From Nothopassalora personata (lineage: Eukaryota; Ascomycota; Dothideomycetes; Mycosphaerellales; Mycosphaerellaceae), in the NCBI GenBank assembly GCA_033816765.1, contig CM066289.1, positions 3,100,001-3,164,000 of the forward strand: 64,000 bases of DNA, given 5' to 3'. The notes under the pieces are model-generated. The model searched no databases. It was not told the DNA's origin and worked only from the letters and a program-made list of their open reading frames with translations. Position 1 is the stretch's first letter. Each line of letters starts with the position of its first letter. A program made the translations under genes and the position numbers. Of the stretch, positions 1-8,152 are shown one piece after another.

Positions 1-1663
1 GAAGGACGATGAGTCTGATGACGATGACGAGCCTACCCCAAGGAAGAACGACGTTAAGGCTGCTAAGCCAGACCTCTTCCACGGAGACAGAGCCAAGTTC
101 GACGACTGGATCAATCAGATGGATATGTACCTCATGTTCAACCCAGTCGATGCCGATAAAAGGACTATCTTCGCCATCACGTACCTTCGCGGAAGTGCGC
201 AGAACTGGATCAAACCTTACCTTAAGGAATACCTTGAAGGTATGGGACGATTAGACCCCACTGGAATGTTCAGGAGCTACACCCTTTTCAAAGAGAAGAT
301 GAAGTCAATCTTTGGAACCTCGAACGAAGTCCAACAGGCCATACGAATTATTCAACACCTAAAGCAGAAGACGTCTACTTCAGAGTATGCCGCCAAATTC
401 GAAGAATACGGACAAATCACCGGATGGGACCAGACGGCGTTGATGACTATGTTCCGACGTGGACTTAAGGACTCCGTCAAGGACGAGTTGATAAGACACG
501 GGGGACGGATCACCAACCTCGAAGAGCTAATGAAGGCGTCGATCAATATCGATGACCAGCTCTGGGAACGACACCAGGAGAAGAAATACGACTCCAAAGT
601 AGGAGGAATAGCAGGATACGCTCCGGATCGCAGACCCTTAGGAGGATACGTTGCGAAGGGAGAATTCTCACGACAAAGCCAACCCTACTATGGACCACAG
701 CCAATGGAACTGGACGTTACCCAACGAGGACGGAGGATCGTTAAGAGTAGGGGCCACGGAAAGCCCTTTAAAGGAAAAGGAAAACTCACATGCTATGCCT
801 GTGGCAAGGAAGGCCACATGGCGCGGGATTGCCGCGGTAAAAATATGGTGCGCCGCGAGCAGTTCAATATGATGCAACCCCGAACTAGTAAATCTGAGAG
901 CAGCGTTGGATCTCGGGGAGATACCGACTATACTCGGAGAGTGGGGGAGAGAGCTAGCAACAGAAGCACGACGCCTCTCCTGGACCCCTCAGAAGGACGA
1001 GGAGGATACCATGGGCAGCAAATGGTGGTCATTCCATTTGATGCGAAGAACCAACCACGACAGTTCAACATGATGACACGAAGAGTCGACTACGAGACCG
1101 AACCTGAGTCTCGAAATGGTCATGGAAGCCTTCATTGGCGATTCTGTTACCAAGACTCGTGTCAAATCCACTACGCCGCGAAGTCAGGCGCAGGGTATTG
1201 GCCTCAACAACTTACCTTCACGGTAGATGCACCCAAGAGACTATACGACATGATCATCTACCTACAAAGAAGGCACGAGGAATTCCTACCTAAGATAGGT
1301 GGACGAAGGAGGCTACATTCCATTGAGTTTGACAAGACACTCGACACCCTACGAGGCATGGCCTGGGGATACCCACTCATGGAAACAACCGAAAACCTAG
1401 CAACCGCCATTACAGAACGACCACCTATAGGAAGCCGAATAACAGGTACCGGGTACCAAACACCGTCAGGAACATTCGTATCGAATGAATTACACAACAT
1501 AGTGCAACACGCACGCGCACTCTACTCAGAAACGCAGAAGATCCAGGAACGCAACAGACTACAGGTGTGGACACAGGGCAACGGGCTACAGGTTCTAGCC
1601 GAAGCCTCTAGGTACGAAGCACAGCGAACCACATACCATTCGGGAAAAGGATCAGCTCCCTAG
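1..1663 (+). CDS. gag: Gag, element A copy 1 (5' end outside window)
   Basis: Structural polyprotein of the retrotransposon particle; same protein as the copy 2 gag at 6376-8130, missing about its first 31 residues because the window starts inside it. It shows the Ty3-type gag core (short WINQMDMYL and WIKPYL stretches) followed by one CCHC zinc knuckle (CYACGKEGHMARDC), which in this class binds the RNA genome. The frame is open from position 2 to the TAG at 1661-1663. Pol starts two bases later in the -1 frame. Confidence 0.92.
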   Translation, partial: KDDESDDDDEPTPRKNDVKAAKPDLFHGDRAKFDDWINQMDMYLMFNPVDADKRTIFAITYLRGSAQNWIKPYLKEYLEGMGRLDPTGMFRSYTLFKEKMKSIFGTSNEVQQAIRIIQHLKQKTSTSEYAAKFEEYGQITGWDQTALMTMFRRGLKDSVKDELIRHGGRITNLEELMKASINIDDQLWERHQEKKYDSKVGGIAGYAPDRRPLGGYVAKGEFSRQSQPYYGPQPMELDVTQRGRRIVKSRGHGKPFKGKGKLTCYACGKEGHMARDCRGKNMVRREQFNMMQPRTSKSESSVGSRGDTDYTRRVGERASNRSTTPLLDPSEGRGGYHGQQMVVIPFDAKNQPRQFNMMTRRVDYETEPESRNGHGSLHWRFCYQDSCQIHYAAKSGAGYWPQQLTFTVDAPKRLYDMIIYLQRRHEEFLPKIGGRRRLHSIEFDKTLDTLRGMAWGYPLMETTENLATAITERPPIGSRITGTGYQTPSGTFVSNELHNIVQHARALYSETQKIQERNRLQVWTQGNGLQVLAEASRYEAQRTTYHSGKGSAP

Positions 1664-1685
1664 GAATGAGCGACCGGAGGGAGTT
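1642..1685 (+). promoter_or_regulatory. Candidate -1 ribosomal frameshift signal, gag/pol of A copy 1
   Basis: Slippery heptamer GGGAAAA at 1642-1648 is in phase with gag (G GGA AAA), 12 bases before the gag TAG. After a 5-nt spacer, 1654-1661 can pair with 1678-1685 (8 pairs, one G-U) around a 16-nt loop containing the gag stop and pol ATG. Identical to the site at 8109-8152. Confidence 0.7.
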
Positions 1686-4600
1686 ATGCAATATTCAGGC
1701 TCACGCATCGACATCAAACACAGTTTTCCAGACACAAGCGATCGTCAACGGACACAAGACCAGTGTCATGATCGACTCAGGAGCAGCGGGGAATTTTATC
1801 TCCGAGTCTTTCACAAGAAGAAACGGGTTAGCTACCCTGAAGAAGAAATGGGGTTACGAGTTGATCGCGGTAAACGGATCATCGTTACCTAGCGTGGAAT
1901 GGGAGACGACACCATTGCCACTGGCTATCCAACAGCACCACGAGAATATTACCTTGGATGTCACTGATATGGCCAGTCATGACATAGTATTAGGTATGCC
2001 TTGGTTGAGAAAGCACAATCCAGTAATCGACTGGAGAAGAGGAGTACTCACATTTAGGGAATGCGATTGCGTTGTCGACATTCAGCCTGCGCAGTGGCAG
2101 CGTTCACTGGCAGATGAGGCAAGGAAACAGCTAAACGAGATACAGCTTGCGCCGAACAGAAGGACAGAAGAACCACCTTCGACCGGGACAGACACTGGCG
2201 TGGGGCCGCCGGGTCACGAAGTCACTGGAAGTGATGGAAGTAACGCACCATCGAAGAATACTAACATCTCAGAGTTGAGTATTCCCAAGGAGTATCGCAA
2301 GTGGTCGCGACTCTTTGAAGAGGAGAGAGGCAAAACCGCCTTACCTAAGCACCGCCCATGGGATCATAAGATCAACATTCAGCCAGGGAAAGAGCCTCCA
2401 TGGGGACCCCTATATCAAATGTCTGAGAAAGAGCTACAGACCCTACGAGAATGGCTGAAGGAGAAGCTAGCCAAAGGATGGATAAGAAGATCCACCTCAA
2501 GTGCAGGAACTCCATGCATGTTCGTTCCAAAAGCAAACGGGAAGTTACGACTCGTACAAGACTACAGGAAGTTAAACGAGATCACGATCAAGAACCGATA
2601 CCCGCTACCCAACATCGAAGAAGCACAAGACAGATTAACCGGATCAGACTGGTACACGAAGATTGACCTACGAGATGCCTTCTACGCTATACGAATGGCG
2701 GAAGGAGAAGAATGGAAGACCGCTTTCAGGACAAGATACGGACTTTACGAATTCTTGGTTATGCCAATGGGATTGACCAACGCACCCGCATCCTGCCAGG
2801 ACCTTGTTAACGAAACACTTAGAGACCTACTCGACGTATGCGTTATCGCCTACATGGACGACATACTAGTCTACACAAAAGGATCCCTACAGGAACACAT
2901 AAAACAAGTCCAGGACGTCTTCGAACGACTCACGCAATCAGGATTTAAGACGGCACCCGAGAAATGCGAATTCCATAAGAAAGAAGTCAAATTCTTAGGC
3001 TTCATCATCAGCACTACAGGGATAACGATCGACCCTGCGAAGACACAGTCAATCAGAGAGTGGCCAGAACTAAAAACAGTCAAGGACGTACAATCATTCC
3101 TTGGACTAGCGAACTACAACCGGAAATTCATCAAGGATTACGCAAAAATAGCAGCACCAATGACGATGCTTACAAGAAAGGACGTCACTTGGAAATGGGG
3201 AAAGGAACAGATTGAAGCATTTAAGAAACTCAAGGAACAATGCGCTTCAGCCCCTACGCTTCGACTATTCGATGGTAGCAAGGAAGTCCACATCGAGACC
3301 GATGCGTCTGATATGGCAATAGGCGCATGTCTAACACAGACACACGATGGGCAGAGACACCCAGTAGCCTATTACTCCCGGAAAATGACCACAGCGGAAC
3401 AGAACTACGACATCCATGATAAAGAGCTTCTAGCCATTGTTGCTGCTATGCAACATTGGAGAGTATATGTCGAGGGCCCACCGAAGTTAACGATTCTTTC
3501 TGACCACAAGAATCTTACGTACTTTACGACGACGAAAGAACTTACTCGAAGGCAAGCCCGCTGGTCGGAGCTGCTGGGACAGTATAAGTTCGAAATTAAA
3601 TATACTCCAGGACGAGAGAATGGCCGCGCCGACGCGCTGAGCCGAAGAAGCGACTACATGGAAGGAAAAGAACCAGTGCAACATAAGATATTAAAGACAA
3701 ACCCCGACGGAAGTCTTAGTGCCAACACAAGAGAATTCAATAACATCGTACGGATACTAGGCGACAGGGACGAACAATTCCCTATATCGCAAGGAAAATA
3801 CCAAGTACCTAAGGATCGAGAAGAAGAATGCATACGACAACATCACGACGGACCAAATTACGGACACCCCGGAACTTCAAAAACAATGGACCTAATACAA
3901 CGCAGTTTCTCATTCCCACAGATGAGACTTAAGGTGTCACGCTATATTAAACAATGCGTACACTGCCAACGAAACAAGACTGCGAGACATGCAAAATACG
4001 GTCACCTACAGTTCAGGACACCACCGACAAAACCATGGGACGAAGTCACAATGGACTTTATTACGAAACTCCCACCGTCAAAGGATCAAGTTACGAAACA
4101 ACCATACGACATGATACTAGTCATGGTTGATAGACTTACGAAATACGCACACTTCATTCCTGCATCGGAAACGTACAATGCAGAGCAGCTCGGATACCTT
4201 GTACTGGACAGACTTATCCGATACCACGGATTCCCCCAAGTATTTATAACGGACAGAGACAAGCTATTCACATCAAACTACTGGAAGACGCTTATGGGAA
4301 CGATCGGAATTAAACACAAGCTGTCAACAGCATATCATCCGGAGACAGACGGACAAACCGAAAGGATGAATCAAACGCTGGAACAATACCTACGACACTA
4401 CATCAACTATGCACAAGACAACTGGGTTTCATTACTGCCAATGGCGCAGATTGCACTGAACAACCACAAATCGGAGACAACTTCAACGACGCCATTTTAT
4501 GCGAACTTTGGTAAAGATCCTAACCTATTTGGAACACCTGGATCCCATCCACAAGCCGAGAGAGCAATCGTGACGACGGATACTCTTAAGGAAGTGCACA

Positions 4601-5091
4601 AAGAAACACGCAAGGCGATCGAAGATGCACAACGAAAACTGTCTCAACAACGGCAGGACACGAGAAAAATGGCACCTCTGCTAAAAGAGGGGGATAAGGT
4701 CTATCTCCTCACAAAAAACTTGAGAACAAGAAGACAGACCAAGAAACTGGATCACGTCAAGGTCGGACCATTTTTAATCGACAAAGTCGTAGGACCAGTT
4801 AACTATCGACTACGACTACCACCTGACGCAAAAATCCACCCAGTCTTCCATATCTCCAAGTTGGAACCCGCAGACGCCCAAACACCCTGCCAGGAGAGCT
4901 TCCATTTCGAACCGGAAGCAGAAAACGAATTCGAAGTCGAAAGAATCCTAGATAAGAAAGGTCAGCGATACCTTGTCAAATGGAAAGGATACGACGAATC
5001 AGAAAATACCTGGGAACCAAAACAAAACCTACGAAACTGTCAGCAAAAGATCCAGGAATACTACAAGACCAAAAAACGGCCAGCCTACTAG
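1666..5091 (+). CDS. pol: Pol polyprotein (PR-RT-RNase H-IN-chromodomain), element A copy 1
   Basis: 1141-residue Pol identical to the copy 2 protein at 8133-11558, where residues are detailed. Order: aspartic protease (DSG at residue 37), reverse transcriptase (YMDD 396-399), RNase H (D546, E587, D613), integrase with an HHCC zinc site and D797/D863/E899, a GPF-type module, and a C-terminal chromodomain (about 1086-1138). No stop or frameshift is present. It is either made as a Gag-Pol fusion by -1 frameshifting or starts at the ATG at 1666. Confidence 0.95.
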   Translation: MSDRRELCNIQAHASTSNTVFQTQAIVNGHKTSVMIDSGAAGNFISESFTRRNGLATLKKKWGYELIAVNGSSLPSVEWETTPLPLAIQQHHENITLDVTDMASHDIVLGMPWLRKHNPVIDWRRGVLTFRECDCVVDIQPAQWQRSLADEARKQLNEIQLAPNRRTEEPPSTGTDTGVGPPGHEVTGSDGSNAPSKNTNISELSIPKEYRKWSRLFEEERGKTALPKHRPWDHKINIQPGKEPPWGPLYQMSEKELQTLREWLKEKLAKGWIRRSTSSAGTPCMFVPKANGKLRLVQDYRKLNEITIKNRYPLPNIEEAQDRLTGSDWYTKIDLRDAFYAIRMAEGEEWKTAFRTRYGLYEFLVMPMGLTNAPASCQDLVNETLRDLLDVCVIAYMDDILVYTKGSLQEHIKQVQDVFERLTQSGFKTAPEKCEFHKKEVKFLGFIISTTGITIDPAKTQSIREWPELKTVKDVQSFLGLANYNRKFIKDYAKIAAPMTMLTRKDVTWKWGKEQIEAFKKLKEQCASAPTLRLFDGSKEVHIETDASDMAIGACLTQTHDGQRHPVAYYSRKMTTAEQNYDIHDKELLAIVAAMQHWRVYVEGPPKLTILSDHKNLTYFTTTKELTRRQARWSELLGQYKFEIKYTPGRENGRADALSRRSDYMEGKEPVQHKILKTNPDGSLSANTREFNNIVRILGDRDEQFPISQGKYQVPKDREEECIRQHHDGPNYGHPGTSKTMDLIQRSFSFPQMRLKVSRYIKQCVHCQRNKTARHAKYGHLQFRTPPTKPWDEVTMDFITKLPPSKDQVTKQPYDMILVMVDRLTKYAHFIPASETYNAEQLGYLVLDRLIRYHGFPQVFITDRDKLFTSNYWKTLMGTIGIKHKLSTAYHPETDGQTERMNQTLEQYLRHYINYAQDNWVSLLPMAQIALNNHKSETTSTTPFYANFGKDPNLFGTPGSHPQAERAIVTTDTLKEVHKETRKAIEDAQRKLSQQRQDTRKMAPLLKEGDKVYLLTKNLRTRRQTKKLDHVKVGPFLIDKVVGPVNYRLRLPPDAKIHPVFHISKLEPADAQTPCQESFHFEPEAENEFEVERILDKKGQRYLVKWKGYDESENTWEPKQNLRNCQQKIQEYYKTKKRPAY

Positions 5092-5121
5092 TCACCGATT
5101 GGCGACCAGTCGGCTGGAAGC

Positions 5122-5194
5122 AGCCAGAGTAGTAATCGAACCTACGACCTCAAGAGTGTAGACAGCTTGCGCTCTACCACTAAGCTACATGACC
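5122..5194 (-). tRNA. tRNA-like sequence, antisense, element A copy 1
   Basis: On the minus strand this 73-nt stretch has a Pol III A-box-like D arm (TAGCTTAGTGG) and a B-box-like T arm (GGTTCGATTAC). The D stem GCTT/GAGC pairs; the acceptor stem is weak (GGTCATG against TCTGGCT: one mismatch, several wobbles), and the T stem has one mismatch. The anticodon arm is abnormal: only CAAG/CTTG pairs and the loop is 11 nt, so no amino acid can be assigned. The same 73-nt module is at 11589-11661 and 47906-47978. Probably a captured and decaying tRNA gene or a tRNA mimic; function unknown. Confidence 0.6.
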
Positions 5195-5254
5195 AGGTTT
5201 AATAAGGGAAACGGAGAACTTACACGAACATATCTCCTATGAGAAACCAAACAC

Positions 5255-5854
5255 CTATCCACCAGAAGGACCAGCGCTCGAAGAAGCTGCTGCGGCGTCC
5301 TCAAGGGTCGGATATGACCAGAGGGCATCATCCGGAATCATCGAAAGGTCCTCCCAGGAAGGAATCGACATCTGGAAAACCCCCTCTAGCTCTTCGGGGC
5401 TACCTTCAGGAACGAGAAGACAGGACGAAGGCGCGGAAAAGGCATCGACACCCACGCTCGGCAAACTGCGAAGATCCTCGAAATCCTTCGCTATCGCCTT
5501 TTCCTCCCTGTCCTCAGCAACGCGCAGTTGTTTCCTAAGACGATGCACCTTTGACATCGCCTCTGTCACCTTCTCTTCAGCCTCATCAAGCTCTCGCTTC
5601 AGCTTTCGACGCTGGTTGCGAAGCCGCTCCCACTCAGTCCACGTGACAGTCACGTCACATTTGACACCCTTGCGAACGCACTCCGAACAACACCCAAAGC
5701 GCACATCCACCACACAACGAGGACTCTTCTTTCCTTCAGGCACTCTGGCCTTTCAACAACCAGAACATGGGGATGGCATCTCGCGGCCCTCGGCTTCGAT
5801 GCCTAGTGCTTGACGTTCGCGGCGCTCCTGACGTGTTAGCCGCTCGCCGCTCAT
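5255..5854 (-). pseudogene. Antisense zinc-cluster/coiled-coil ORF of element A, copy 1, with in-frame TGA
   Basis: Reads opposite to gag/pol, in the 3' region. From the ATG at 5854 it encodes 33 residues ending in CSGC, meets TGA (5753-5755), then continues in the same frame for 165 codons to TAG at 5255. The second part holds further Cys (PRC, CCSEC, KCD) and a charged heptad-rich helix from the WERLR motif on. The arrangement CxxC ... C ... CxxC ... CD followed by a coiled coil resembles, from memory, a large uncharacterised fungal protein family. The homologue in element D has CTNC plus a RIP-type TAG at the same codon, so the ancestral residue was probably Trp. Either an inactive gene or two pieces (5753-5854, 5255-5743). 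Role unknown; nucleic-acid binding is a guess. Confidence 0.6.
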
Positions 5855-5908
5855 GGTAAAAGATGGGAACTCACAGGAGAAGAAAGAAAACTCGAGGACG
5901 AGTTTCAG

Positions 5909-5923
5909 CAGGAAGGGGGATGG
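5909..5923 (+). other. Polypurine tract of element A (before middle LTR)
   Basis: A purine-rich run (core GGAAGGGGGA, then TGG) directly precedes the LTR start TGTTACGG at 5924, the expected place for the plus-strand primer. Repeated at 12376-12390. Confidence 0.75.
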
Positions 5924-6358
5924 TGTTACGGTTCGGATGAAGGACGGTGCAGGACGTGGCATGGGGAGGAAGAATCAGAAGACACGAACCAATCGCTAGG
6001 ATGAGAAAGGGACCCCACGTCCGGGTCACGTGCACGACCGCGCGCTTAGTGCATGGTCGAACACGACCGCAGAAGTAGCGTATGGACGTACACGACCACA
6101 CGACCAGACGACCGGTCGAGTGGACAGACGGACATCTAACACCGGATGGCATACGAACCTCCTTTGTATTTAGGAACGCTAGAAACCCTTATGGTTCTGA
6201 TGCGTTCAACTCATGTTACTATCTCACTGATTGGAATACAACTCTTATTCCTATCATTCATCTTCGCTCAGCTTGCTTCAGCCTCTCCAAAGAATAATAC
6301 CGCCACGTGACTTGACTTATCTCTCTTTTGAGACTAGCCCTGGAACGAGACAATAACA
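5924..6358 (+). repeat. LTR of element A, shared between copies 1 and 2 (435 bp)
   Basis: Starts TGTTACGG and ends AATAACA. Limits are fixed by comparison with 12391-12825, where similarity stops at both ends. U3 holds GTCACGTG (6025-6032), a cluster of CACGACC motifs (6033-6113) and a second CACGTG near the 3' end (6304-6309). The gag ATG lies only 17 bases past the LTR. No TGG follows the LTR end, so a standard tRNA primer-binding site is not evident. Confidence 0.93.
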
Positions 6359-6375
6359 CTTTGAACGCCCTCAGG

Positions 6376-8130
6376 ATGAGCGCTACTCAAGCAGCTGGTA
6401 GGGGAACACCCGCCCCCAGCGAAGCAGGAAGCATCCGCCGTGCGCCACCACAACAGACTACCACCACGAAGGACGATGAGTCTGATGACGATGACGAGCC
6501 TACCCCAAGGAAGAACGACGTTAAGGCTGCTAAGCCAGACCTCTTCCACGGAGACAGAGCCAAGTTCGACGACTGGATCAATCAGATGGATATGTACCTC
6601 ATGTTCAACCCAGTCGATGCCGATAAAAGGACTATCTTCGCCATCACGTACCTTCGCGGAAGTGCGCAGAACTGGATCAAACCTTACCTTAAGGAATACC
6701 TTGAAGGTATGGGACGATTAGACCCCACTGGAATGTTCAGGAGCTACACCCTTTTCAAAGAGAAGATGAAGTCAATCTTTGGAACCTCGAACGAAGTCCA
6801 ACAGGCCATACGAATTATTCAACACCTAAAGCAGAAGACGTCTACTTCAGAGTATGCCGCCAAATTCGAAGAATACGGACAAATCACCGGATGGGACCAG
6901 ACGGCGTTGATGACTATGTTCCGACGTGGACTTAAGGACTCCGTCAAGGACGAGTTGATAAGACACGGGGGACGGATCACCAACCTCGAAGAGCTAATGA
7001 AGGCGTCGATCAATATCGATGACCAGCTCTGGGAACGACACCAGGAGAAGAAATACGACTCCAAAGTAGGAGGAATAGCAGGATACGCTCCGGATCGCAG
7101 ACCCTTAGGAGGATACGTTGCGAAGGGAGAATTCTCACGACAAAGCCAACCCTACTATGGACCACAGCCAATGGAACTGGACGTTACCCAACGAGGACGG
7201 AGGATCGTTAAGAGTAGGGGCCACGGAAAGCCCTTTAAAGGAAAAGGAAAACTCACATGCTATGCCTGTGGCAAGGAAGGCCACATGGCGCGGGATTGCC
7301 GCGGTAAAAATATGGTGCGCCGCGAGCAGTTCAATATGATGCAACCCCGAACTAGTAAATCTGAGAGCAGCGTTGGATCTCGGGGAGATACCGACTATAC
7401 TCGGAGAGTGGGGGAGAGAGCTAGCAACAGAAGCACGACGCCTCTCCTGGACCCCTCAGAAGGACGAGGAGGATACCATGGGCAGCAAATGGTGGTCATT
7501 CCATTTGATGCGAAGAACCAACCACGACAGTTCAACATGATGACACGAAGAGTCGACTACGAGACCGAACCTGAGTCTCGAAATGGTCATGGAAGCCTTC
7601 ATTGGCGATTCTGTTACCAAGACTCGTGTCAAATCCACTACGCCGCGAAGTCAGGCGCAGGGTATTGGCCTCAACAACTTACCTTCACGGTAGATGCACC
7701 CAAGAGACTATACGACATGATCATCTACCTACAAAGAAGGCACGAGGAATTCCTACCTAAGATAGGTGGACGAAGGAGGCTACATTCCATTGAGTTTGAC
7801 AAGACACTCGACACCCTACGAGGCATGGCCTGGGGATACCCACTCATGGAAACAACCGAAAACCTAGCAACCGCCATTACAGAACGACCACCTATAGGAA
7901 GCCGAATAACAGGTACCGGGTACCAAACACCGTCAGGAACATTCGTATCGAATGAATTACACAACATAGTGCAACACGCACGCGCACTCTACTCAGAAAC
8001 GCAGAAGATCCAGGAACGCAACAGACTACAGGTGTGGACACAGGGCAACGGGCTACAGGTTCTAGCCGAAGCCTCTAGGTACGAAGCACAGCGAACCACA
8101 TACCATTCGGGAAAAGGATCAGCTCCCTAG
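6376..8130 (+). CDS. gag: Gag, element A copy 2 (complete)
   Basis: Structural protein that packages the element RNA; 584 residues from the ATG at 6376. The frame is also open from an ATG at 6328, but that lies inside the LTR, so 6376 is preferred. After an acidic Ser/Thr/Pro-rich N-terminus the Ty3-type gag core spans about residues 53-215. A zinc knuckle CX2CX4HX4C has C295, C298, H303 and C308. The remaining C-terminal half is unfamiliar. Compared with relatives C and D it lacks an acidic segment of about 250 bp before the LTFTV motif. It ends at TAG 8128-8130, within a predicted frameshift stem. Confidence 0.94.
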   Translation: MSATQAAGRGTPAPSEAGSIRRAPPQQTTTTKDDESDDDDEPTPRKNDVKAAKPDLFHGDRAKFDDWINQMDMYLMFNPVDADKRTIFAITYLRGSAQNWIKPYLKEYLEGMGRLDPTGMFRSYTLFKEKMKSIFGTSNEVQQAIRIIQHLKQKTSTSEYAAKFEEYGQITGWDQTALMTMFRRGLKDSVKDELIRHGGRITNLEELMKASINIDDQLWERHQEKKYDSKVGGIAGYAPDRRPLGGYVAKGEFSRQSQPYYGPQPMELDVTQRGRRIVKSRGHGKPFKGKGKLTCYACGKEGHMARDCRGKNMVRREQFNMMQPRTSKSESSVGSRGDTDYTRRVGERASNRSTTPLLDPSEGRGGYHGQQMVVIPFDAKNQPRQFNMMTRRVDYETEPESRNGHGSLHWRFCYQDSCQIHYAAKSGAGYWPQQLTFTVDAPKRLYDMIIYLQRRHEEFLPKIGGRRRLHSIEFDKTLDTLRGMAWGYPLMETTENLATAITERPPIGSRITGTGYQTPSGTFVSNELHNIVQHARALYSETQKIQERNRLQVWTQGNGLQVLAEASRYEAQRTTYHSGKGSAP

Positions 8131-8152
8131 GAATGAGCGACCGGAGGGAGTT
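8109..8152 (+). promoter_or_regulatory. Candidate -1 ribosomal frameshift signal, gag/pol of A copy 2
   Basis: Gag codons here read TCG GGA AAA GGA: a canonical X XXY YYZ heptamer, GGGAAAA, at 8109-8115. Pol is in the -1 frame and open back to 8079, so the site is inside the gag/pol overlap. A 5-nt spacer is followed by AGCTCCCT (8121-8128), which pairs with AGGGAGTT (8145-8152). The gag stop ends the 5' arm. The same heptamer and stem survive in the diverged copies C and D. Confidence 0.72.

Noticed and set aside
352..1500. Minus-strand small ORFs across gag, and similar ones across all pol genes
   Set aside because: Shadows of the coding frames; identical in each repeat and without recognisable features.
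5122..5194. Central triplet CTA of the tRNA-like loop as an amber-suppressor anticodon for the gag TAG
   Set aside because: The loop is 11 nt with only 4 paired bases, and pol is not in frame with gag, so reading through the TAG would not give Gag-Pol.
5753..5962. 69-codon minus-strand ORF starting inside the A LTR
   Set aside because: Its ATG is in the LTR; the later ATG at 5854 fits the homologous start in D better.
6328..6375. Upstream ATG for element A gag
   Set aside because: Lies within the LTR; the ATG at 6376 in the internal region is more plausible.
6359..6376. Primer-binding site after the A LTR (and 14198-14215 in B)
   Set aside because: No TGG follows either LTR; no complementarity to a tRNA 3' end could be supported by eye.
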